A stretch of DNA of 64,000 nt from Amorphophallus konjac (taxonomy: Eukaryota > Streptophyta > Magnoliopsida > Alismatales > Araceae), in the NCBI GenBank assembly GCA_022559845.1, contig CM040123.1:299138642-299202641 (forward strand), written 5' to 3'. The translations under genes were made by a program, and so were the position numbers. Below, piece after piece: positions 56,478-64,000 of this stretch. The notes under the pieces are model-generated. The model did not search any database and was not told where the DNA came from. It saw only the letters and a program-made list of their open reading frames with translations. How positions within the stretch are numbered: position 1 is the first letter of the stretch; every line of letters starts with the position of its first letter.

Positions 56478-58640
56478 TGTTGTAGAAGATTGCTATGCAT
56501 CTCCTAGTTGATGTTGATGTTTGGTTTTAATGATAATAAAATAATTATGTTTTGATTGGTGTTTGGTTTTAATGATGACAAAATAATTGTGCTTGGACTG
56601 AATGCCTCATTGAGCATGCCTGTGTATGGTTCATTGAGCAATTGTTGAGCAACATGTATGCATCTTGGTTGATGAGTTAACAGATGACTTCAAGGTTCAC
56701 ACTTGAAAGTCATATGAATCATTAGCGCCTAATGAACTCATGCTATATATATTGGTTTGCAGGATCAAAATATCGGTTCATGTTTTAGAACGCAAAGGAG
56801 TGCATCAATGAAGTTCTTCTTGAAAAAGGGAGTTACCTTTCTCATTGCATTATGTCGACTCCCACTGTGTTTCATGCATTTTCACTATGTTAAGTTGCAA
56901 GGCTTTATGAGCTAGCAAAGTGTTACTGAACCTCTCATGCAAATCTTGATATATATGAGTGAATGATGTTTTCATGATCTATGATATTTGCTTACTCAAT
57001 GCTTATATCACTCTTGGAATATTTGGCTTCATGATGCTCATTCAACTTGCATATGTTCATGTATATTCTCATTGTGCATTATGGCCTTGAATGCAAATGG
57101 AAGAGCCTTTGTGAATCCTGGTAGGCTTTGGTTGATATGTGTTCTCACATTCATATGGCCAAATGTGACTTTTCAATGCTCACATCAATCATGGAAATGT
57201 TGGTTACACGATGATTATTCATGTATGTAAATTCATTGTCATATGAACTTGATCTTTTGATGTGGATGATTAACTTGTGAATGAGTTTTTATCCTCCTTG
57301 GTATTGAGATTCCATGAGTGTGTTTCATGGAGAATATGTTGCTTGGGGTGATTGAGTTTTTATCTCTTGAAACTCAACTTAGAATATCTGTGGCTCAAGA
57401 GTTCACATGCATCTAATTCATGGGCTTTCATGTATGTATTTCATACATTTATCATATGAATTATTGAGCTAAAGTTCTAATCCTTTTTATATGGTTTTGT
57501 AGGTCAAAACACTCAGTATATATTCCCTAAGATCAAAGGAGTTTGATGCCACAGAGTTCGAAAGGGTTGCAATGGAGTTTGGGACTGAAATGTAATAGTT
57601 TGGAATTTACTGTAGCGGGCGGTCGACCGACCGACCCTGTAGCTCCAGTAGATCGAATTTCCCAAAAATGGAAGATTTCCAACTCTAAAATTCCAGTCGA
57701 TCGCCCCACCCGTGTAGGTCGACCGACAGCGACGAAAACCCAAAAACGTGGTTCCGAAACCCATCTAAACTAAGTCAACTTGTGCCTAACTCTTACCCCT
57801 TTGCCCTTGGGTTGGTGGGAGACCTATTGGGGGTCCTTTTGGAGGTTTCTAGAAGGGCTATACTAGTCTGTTGGTGTCTCTTATTTGTATGCATATGAGA
57901 GCTACGAATTTAACAAGTCACAACCCTAATGTGTTCATGATTTTCTATCTTGCAGGTGAAGGGAAGGAGAAAGGAAGGGGAGGCTATTGTGGTGGAGATT
58001 TCATCTACATCCAGGAGGATTTGGAGATCGTGCATGAAGAGAAAGTGAAGGGATTGAAGAGAGGAACGTGTTGAAGTTCAAATCGACGGCATCCGGCTTA
58101 CCTCCAACCCGAGCATCGAAGAACATCATCATTCGGCCTTGGAAAACAAAGGGGGATCATTTCCACATCTTATATCTGTTCTTTGTGTTGTGTTCCATGA
58201 TTTATAATCTGGGTTGAGCTTGCTTTGAACATTTGTTTAATTTCTGAAAGCATACTCTATGTGTGTGTGACCGTCTGTGTATACGGTCATGTTTGATCGC
58301 CTACGTGCGATCGTGTGTGTCATTGTGCTGCGTTTGTTGCAGCGTGTGTGTGTAAGTGTTGTGATCCGGTCGTCGGATCGTATTGGAGACATCATCTCTG
58401 TGCGTGTGTGTGTGTTGGGGCGCATCCCCGTGTGTGTGTAGGCGTCGTCTTGCGCGTGTTGTTGGAGCATCGCCTCCGTGTTGGGGATTTATCCCCATGT
58501 GTGTGCTGGAGCCTTGCTCTGTGTTGGGGAGTTTTCCCCGCGCTGGTTTATCCAGTGAGTGGATCCTTACCGATTTGGTAAGGGGTGGACGTAGGGTGCC
58601 CGTCGTGGTCTCGAACCACCTTAAAAACCCATGTGTCTTA
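56478..58640 (+). repeat. 3' LTR of element C, 3'-truncated
   Basis: Follows the 5' LTR from TGTTGTAGAAG to ACCACCTTAAAAACCC, then departs at about 58636-58640. About 200 bases, including the CCAACA end, are missing. It carries the conserved hairpin (58584-58620). Confidence 0.9.
58584..58620 (+). promoter_or_regulatory. Conserved Sirevirus LTR hairpin, copy in C 3' LTR
   Basis: GGTGG (58584-58588), ACGTA, a weaker inner stem, GAA, CCACC (58616-58620), TTAAAA. The inner stem has decayed relative to the 5' LTR copy. Confidence 0.5.
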
Positions 58641-59526
58641 TCGAGGGGGCTATACTCGTGGAAGTAGCTTGATTTATAACTTGAAGATGTAGATCGGGCA
58701 CTGATTGTGTCCAAGGGCTCGACTCTAGCCCCCTCGGCTGATTACCAGAAATATGCTATAAATCATGGGATATGATGAACACTGACGTCGCATTGCGCCG
58801 GGAGTACTTTTTTATAAACGGTGAAATCCACGAAGACTGTCATGAAATGATTACATGCTTGTTACATGACTTTCTAGTGCGCAACCTTATGGTTGAGAAG
58901 TACATTCTTGTTAATGAAAGGCCACTTTACTTTACATTCTTTCTTGATCATACTCGTATATCCTCACAAATCTCTTACCTTAGTCATATCATATCGTTGT
59001 GTTATGTTGGTTTTGTGCGTATGAGTATCACATTTTTCCTTTATCTTACTTTCTAGAGCTAAAATGTTAATCATTTAAACATTGCCTTCATGTTGATATG
59101 AAGATACCTACTGGACAAGTGTATTCATACCTACTTTTTCAATCTTTTCAGGAAATTCTAATAGATCGGATTTAAAGTATTCCGATGATGGGTCTGAGAG
59201 CGATGATTGAAGACACGAGAGAAGACTTAGCGTGTCATGAGTCTTTAAGTAGTCTAGAGTCACATCATGTAATTTTTATTTTATTGAGTAATGGAATTTT
59301 CATTTTTTTATTGAGTCTAGTTGTCATTATATCAAAAGAGAGTCAAATATTCATGTACTTTTGATTATTATCAATAAAAGTTGGATTTTTGGTCAAATAT
59401 TGTGCATTTCATCTTTATGTGGATGTTTGTTGCGCTCTGACTTATATTGCCACCTTGAGGCGTATTGCCGACTCTCCACGTTTCCTCGAGTTGCTTCTGC
59501 TGTACACATATGGCTCGGGGCGTGAC
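58641..59526 (+). other. Unassigned segment ending like a chromovirus LTR
   Basis: Begins at the break in element C. CGAGGGGGCTA (from about 58644) and TAGCCCCCTCG (to about 58734) form an 11-base inverted repeat about 70 bases apart. It ends GGGGCGTGACA (59516-59526), the end typical of chromovirus LTRs such as D. A 94-codon open frame (58772-59056) has no recognisable relatives. Possibly the tail of an LTR cut by a rearrangement. Confidence 0.4.
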
Positions 59527-59921
59527 AACCTTAGCTTATTAAAGCACGACTTGTAGCTATAATGCACGAGACACCTAGACACAATGCACAGCGGATGTAT
59601 TAGGAATAGGTCAAATGAAAACGGAAAAAGCACAGTGCACAGGCTGTTGAGGTCTACACACCCTCAAACACTAGCCGTTCATCAAGAGGCTGCATCGACG
59701 CACCCACCTAGCTGGGTCGACACACCCAAATGCATAGTTCAACAGTTAGACTTGACAAGCTACTCAACAAGACTCTAGTGAGGTGTATGAGAAAGATGCT
59801 GGTGTATGCGTTAGAAAATAACTGAAATGAGCATGTAGAAACTAGCACCCTAACCTCTGAATGGGGATAGGAAACATGGAGCAATCATACAAGTCACAAC
59901 CCATAACACCGGGATTTTAAA

Positions 59922-59959
59922 GGTGGTTCAGTCTGCAAACCTGCTGACCTACATCCACC
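59922..59959 (-). promoter_or_regulatory. Conserved Sirevirus LTR hairpin, copy in E
   Basis: Minus strand GGTGG, ATGTA, inner TCAG/CTGA with a larger loop, AA, CCACC, then TTTAAAA. One base of the ACGTA loop has changed. Confidence 0.5.
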
Positions 59960-60575
59960 CCTCACCAAACCGGTGAAACTTTTCCACACGAGGACAAAGT
60001 CCTCACCACATATAGGGACGGCGTCCCATACACACACACACAGGGGGACGAACCCCCCCCCCACACACACAAACAAATAAAAACAAACTGCAACTGTAGC
60101 AAAACCACTGGGACAGCTCCCCAGCACATACATGGCTGAACACAGCCAGAACCACTTCCGGTCTCTAGACAGAGCACCGGACACACTACTATAAGCACAT
60201 CAAAGCACACAGTTTATAGATTGACGTTGCAAAGAAAAACTAGCAGAAAGGCAAGGAAAGAACAACTGTGGCTTCAGATGAAAATATGGAAGCTCTTTTA
60301 GATGATCTGGACATAGGTCAGATCTATGATTTCTTCTCAGGCTCAGACTGACTGTAAAGAGGGCTGCTCTCCTTCTCTTTTCCTTGAACATCACTGGTTT
60401 GGGTCGAACCAGGGCTGGGTTGATAATGGTAAGGAGCTGCTCACTCATCTTCTCTACTTTCTTTTTCTTCCTCTCAAATGCTCACGATGGAAGGCTCAGA
60501 CTGCTCTTCTCTTCTTTTTCTTCAGATGGCAGCAACAACAAAACAATGGCTTCTTCATGCAAGCAAGGCCCGTCC

Positions 60576-60583
60576 TATTTATA
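60576..60583 (-). promoter_or_regulatory. TATA box in LTR E
   Basis: TATAAATA on the minus strand in CGCCTATAAATAGGACG, a strong context. Confidence 0.65.
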
Positions 60584-60979
60584 GGCGCATGGGGCAGAAA
60601 CTTTCCCTCCATTTCTTTTGTAATTTGAATAGTTGGAATAAACAAAGGAGGTTTGACCAAGATTGTCTGCAGCATCCTTAAATTTCATTGGCTGGCTTGC
60701 AGAGAGGACGTCCTTCTGTCCCAGAAGATTTTCAGACAAAAATCATGTTGACTAACTCCAGGAGAGGGGACAGGATAGAAGGAGCCTTTTCCCTGGATAG
60801 TGTACTAACAGATACCTTGTCCAAAAGATTGTTCTGATCACTTATGATGATAGGAACAAAGGTCAATCTTAGGAACCTCCACCAGACCTCAAAATTTGTG
60901 TTTTTTAGAGGGCTGCGTCAGATCTTTTTGCTCTCTGTACGGTTTTTGAAAACACAGAGTTGACTTGATTTTGTCAGAT

Positions 60980-61730
60980 GAACCCTGAGCGCGTCAATGC
61001 AGCTTTCTCCATGCGTCAACGCAGCTGTTGAAGGTGGCCTTTCAGACGGCTTCTGGAAGACCCCCTGTGTCGACACCCTGAGAGCATAGGGTTGATGCAG
61101 CTGACTGAGCTGCTCCGAAACATAACCTGGAAAATGAAGAGTCAATTCCTAGGGTCGACACTTCAATGAAGCGCTTGACAAAGGGCGTGTTGTGCATTGA
61201 CGCAGCAATGGCCTTACGTTGACGCAGCCTGTGAGAGGGCCGTTTATAACTGCTTCTGGAAGCCCACTACGTTGACGTAGTGTAGGAATTGCGTTGACGC
61301 AGCTTCAAGGATTCTGCCGTTGCTGGCGAGTTGGCGTTGACGCAGTGAGGGAGGCGGCGTTGACGCAACTAAGGGCTTTTCACCGTTTGCTGGTGAGCTG
61401 GTGTTGATGGCGTCGACGCTGTGAAGAGATGCATTGACGCATCCTACGTAATTTGCTCATTTCAGCTCCGCAAGCCATTTTGCATTGCTAACAACTATTT
61501 TTCACCGACATCGGCTATTTTACACCCTTAACGAGCTATTTGTCACCCTTATTTGTCAATAGCCGTCGCCTTGGGTTCATTTGTCATCCTTGCAATTCCA
61601 ACAATTGGAAATGCCACTATGTCGATGCCCAGACAAGGTAGGGTCGACGCATCCTTTGTAAAGGTGCGTTTACAAGCTTGCTGGAATGCCCCTTGCGTCG
61701 ACGCCTTGAAGGAATAGGGTTGACGCAGTC
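60980..61730 (-). repeat. Array of TTGACGC motifs in LTR E
   Basis: About a dozen copies of GCGTTGACGCAGC or close variants (for example near 61014, 61195, 61217, 61292, 61331, 61354, 61432 and 61713), mostly in one direction, upstream of the TATA box in element sense. Each contains TTGAC (W-box core) and TGACG (as-1-like core). Confidence 0.75.
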
Positions 61731-61904
61731 TTCATGTATTCCTTCTGTGAGGCATTTTTCACCCGTATCATCTATTTGCTAGCCTTTCATGCTTATTTGT
61801 CACCGTTAGCCATGGGAGCCATCACCTTCTGCTATTTTCTCTTCTTTGAAGGCCGTCGCCCTTGTCCATTTGTCACCAATGGAGCCTATTTTTCACCCTT
61901 GTTC

Positions 61905-62076
61905 ACTACAGCTGGTGATCAACTTGAACTTTACTCAACTGAGCTTGACTTTGACTGGATGACTGGAGTATGCCTGACTTGGGTCAACTTGAAGCTGAGC
62001 TTGTCTGGAGTCATGTTGACTCTATTGACTTTGACTAAAGTCAACTTTGGCTGATGTTGCATTGACTGGAGTCAGC
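61905..62076 (-). promoter_or_regulatory. Dense TTGAC cluster in LTR E
   Basis: About nine TTGAC or GTCAA words within 170 bases near the LTR start. TTGAC is the core of the WRKY-binding W-box. Binding is not shown. Confidence 0.5.
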
Positions 62077-62270
62077 ACCCTTTGCAAACATAGTCGAACT
62101 TCTTCTTCTTTGTGCTCTTTCACCTTTTGGCTTGAAATCTTCACACTGCTTAGTCTTGACCTTAATTACAAGAGTGTTGACATCATGAAATGCAATTAAG
62201 ACTCATCAATGAGTCATAGTCAGACGTCATCAAATCAATAGAATCGAGCATATTCCACATATGCGTAACA

Positions 62271-62292
62271 TTCTTCCCCTTTTTGATGATGG
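62271..62292 (-). other. Polypurine tract of element E
   Basis: Minus strand CATCATCAAAAAGGGGAAGAA directly before TGTTACGC. Confidence 0.8.
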
Positions 62293-62769
62293 CAACTATG
62301 AGTCATTATGAGTGAGTCATCTCTAAAAAGAAATACAATCATGAAATAGAGAATGACTCATCAAAAATTTCTCCCCCTTCGCCATCAGCAAAGAGGACAT
62401 AGTTTGATACCAAATAAAGACGTAGGAGATGAGCATAGATAAGATTTGTCAGCAAAGCACTGTAATCAGTGAGGGTAGACTATAACACCCAAGATTTTTC
62501 TATGAATTTTCTATATAATTATTAAGCAATTAAAAAGGCTTAATGGACTAATTAAATGAATTAAGGGTTAGTTAAATTAATTTAAAGGCCCTATATTAAC
62601 CAAAGGGTTAAGCCCACTTAAAGTAGGCCCATAGACCTAAATCTAAGTCTTTTAGGCCCAAGCCCACATCTAGAGACGTAATTAGGAATTTTAAATGGAT
62701 AAATAGAATAAATAGGGGATGATAATATGAGGAGTTTGAAGACAATTCAAATTTTGGTGCCCTGGCTAG

Positions 62770-62793
62770 TAGCGGTCTATCGCAAGACCGCTA
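62770..62793. repeat. Perfect CGGTC/GACCG hairpin in LTR H
   Basis: Arms TAGCGGTCT and AGACCGCTA around a six-base loop. A second, weaker unit follows (GGTCCAATGGAGACCGCTAC, near 62805). Confidence 0.85.
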
Positions 62794-63000
62794 CTTGATG
62801 AAAATGGTCCAATGGAGACCGCTACAAGGTTCCGTGAACGCAAGTGATGAAAACGTGAAAAAATGGTATTTTTCCCATCCCAATCCCTATGGTTTGAAGC
62901 TACTTAGCATGGAAACCTAGTATAGGACTCTTAGGGATCAACCTTACTCCAAAATTTAGACACCTAGTTGGATCTGAAACCTCAAAACCCTAGCCCACTC

Positions 63001-63008
63001 TATAAATA
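63001..63008 (+). promoter_or_regulatory. TATA box in LTR H
   Basis: TATAAATA in CTCTATAAATAGAGCC, a textbook plant context. Confidence 0.65.
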
Positions 63009-63129
63009 GAGCCCAGATTTGACCTGTGCGAACTTTACTTTTGGCTCACGTATTTCGAAGGTAAGGCGTCGTCAACTTAGGGTAAGCCTTTATAAGTTTT
63101 TCTTCTCCTTTGTATTTATTAACTCCTCT

Positions 63130-63458
63130 CCAAATTTCGTGATAGGAGATCGAGCTGTTGAGAAGTTAGAGCGCCTGCAAGTTGTTGTTTCTCTACAGAA
63201 CACACAGGAACATGCACAACCGTCCAATAAATACTCAAAATTTAGGAACCCAAAACCAAGTATTCTCAGGTTGATCCTTCAGAGTTATTTGTTCTCCTTT
63301 ATGTCTTCTTACTTCCCTCCAAATTTCGTAGATTTAGGTCAAGAGGTTATGGAGATAAAAGGGCAAGAAGTTGCTATTTCTATGCAGGACGCGCAGGAAC
63401 TAGCACCATCTTCTAGTCAGAAATTCACACTCTAGGAGTATTCCCAGAGGTAGGTTAT
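63130..63458 (+). repeat. 189-base tandem module in LTR H
   Basis: Units start CCAAATTTCGTG (63130) and CCAAATTTCGTA (63319), 189 bases apart, each ending in a CAGGA-rich part and an AGGTA word. A 138-codon frame (63019-63435) runs through both, but the J copy has stops there, so coding is unlikely. Confidence 0.65.
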
Positions 63459-63729
63459 CTCATGATGGCTTAAACAACGTGTTAGAAGTAAAATCCTTGA
63501 ATTTACTCATGATTTCATGCTTTACACACATCGTATTTATTGTTTTCCCATGACTGTGCATGCATGTTTTCTCTGCATACCGTCACTACACCTCTTGGTT
63601 AAAAGATAAGAATCTCACCTTAATTCATGTCCTTCCTATAGTTTCTTATGTTCTAAACATAGTATCATGTCTTATCCTTCTGTTCCTCTTAGTTTTCATG
63701 CTCTTATTGCCTTAGAACAAGCCTTGTAC

Positions 63730-64000
63730 CACTACCAGAAATTGCGAGATTTCAGACGGCCAGTTTCTGTCTCAAATCTGTCTGAAATTCCGTGGGAAGA
63801 CACTTTTGTAATGGATTTCAGACGAATTTTGGACGGAAATTGGCCGTCTCATATTCTTGGTTACAAATTTCAGATAGATTTAATATCAGTCACAAATTCC
63901 GTCTGAAATTTCACACGAAAAACTTTCTGTGTAAAAATACCATCTGAAATTATAAATTTTGGACAGAGTTAATATCAGTCACAAATTCCGTCTGAAATTT
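63730..64000 (+). mobile_element. CACTA-type DNA transposon, one end
   Basis: Starts CACTACCAGAAATTGCG, the terminal signature of En/Spm (CACTA) elements. It is followed by sub-terminal copies of TTTCAGACGG in both directions (near 63750, 63780, 63820, 63898, 63941 and 63989) and a direct repeat with TTAATATCAGTCACAAATTC (about 63878 and 63969). The rest is beyond the window. Confidence 0.8.

Larger units (their letters stand above)
46844..58640 (+). mobile_element. Gag-only Sirevirus C (non-autonomous)
   Basis: 5' LTR (46844-49230), initiator-Met PBS, gag, a 2.9-kb 3' region with four polypurine tracts, and a 3' LTR (56478-58640) lacking its last 200 or so bases. After the gag stop (53540-53542) there is no protease, integrase, RT or RNase H. 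Gag is split by solo LTR K. Copies of the cloverleaf module lie in the 3' region. It needed the pol of a related Sirevirus such as A to move. Confidence 0.9.
59527..62270 (-). repeat. 3' LTR of element E
   Basis: About 2.74 kb. It has a cluster of TTGAC words near its start (61905-62076), a GTTGACGCAGC array (about 60980-61730), a TATA box (60576-60583, minus) and the conserved hairpin (59922-59959). The 3' terminus is truncated or altered. Confidence 0.8.
59527..62480 (-). mobile_element. Sirevirus E: LTR and small internal piece
   Basis: On the minus strand the LTR starts TGTTACGCATATGTGG at 62270, preceded by a polypurine tract. The internal piece (62271-62480) has a second tract (GAAGGGGGAGAAA, near 62372). 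The internal part is cut off by LTR H, and the left end lacks a normal LTR terminus. Confidence 0.82.
62481..64000 (+). mobile_element. Chromovirus LTR H, cut by window edge
   Basis: Starts TATAACACCCAAG at 62481 (TA where TG is expected). It contains a perfect hairpin (62770-62793), TATA box TATAAATA (63001-63008) and the 189-base tandem module (63130 and 63319). A CACTA element interrupts it from 63730. Confidence 0.75.

Noticed and set aside
63019..63435. 138-codon frame across the tandem module of LTR H
   Set aside because: The related LTR J has stops and frame changes in the same place, and the frame sits just after a TATA box inside an LTR. The repeat explains its internal similarity.
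1..64000. Host protein-coding genes
   Set aside because: Every sizeable frame with recognisable domains belongs to a transposable element. The few unrecognised frames (26979-27263, 58772-59056, 20259-20858) lack evidence for being genes.

Overview
This window is plant nuclear DNA made almost entirely of nested LTR retrotransposons. The lineages visible are Sirevirus-type Ty1/copia, Tat/Retand-type Ty3/gypsy, and chromoviruses with LTRs of the TGTAAT...GTGACA kind, plus the start of a CACTA DNA transposon at the right edge. I see no host gene, tRNA or rRNA gene. The families and the nesting suggest repeat-rich (heterochromatic) DNA of an angiosperm with a large genome; the species cannot be told from the sequence.

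Layout, left to right. (1) Sirevirus A (+ strand) enters from the left edge: decayed gag/pol at 1-3621, a long 3' region with polypurine tracts, and a 3' LTR that ends at 26978. Three later insertions split it: B, a gag-only Ty3-like element (4553-11105, minus, TSD CTACC); S, a Sirevirus solo LTR (11533-13372, minus), which landed inside a polypurine tract of A; and G, a Tat-lineage element (14012-25262, plus, TSD GTTAG), which landed inside the 3' LTR of A. (2) 26979-29713: an unassigned open frame, then B', a truncated relative of B. (3) 29714-43764: the 3' end and LTR of chromovirus F, split by the full-length chromovirus D (31595-42569, minus, TSD GCCAT). (4) 43765-46843: part of a chromovirus LTR (J), then part of a B-family LTR (B''). 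(5) 46844-58640: Sirevirus C (+), which has LTRs, PBS, gag and PPT but no pol; its gag is interrupted by solo LTR K (50137-52252, TSD GCATC). (6) 58641-64000: an LTR-tail-like segment, Sirevirus LTR E (minus), chromovirus LTR H (+) and a CACTA end inside H.

Boundaries rest on direct evidence: paired LTRs of equal length, perfect 5-bp target duplications (B, G, D, K), primer-binding sites and polypurine tracts. Every gag/pol frame is broken by stops or frameshifts. B and C lack pol and could only have moved with enzymes supplied in trans.

The most interesting signals are non-coding. A four-way-junction (cloverleaf) RNA of about 105 nt occurs three times in Sirevirus 3' regions, with compensatory changes in its stems. 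A two-part hairpin (GGTGG ... CCACC) with covarying inner stems occurs in five Sirevirus LTR copies. LTRs carry family-specific arrays of short palindromes, in four cases just upstream of the likely TATA box. Element G carries an antisense gene with a predicted 77-nt intron.
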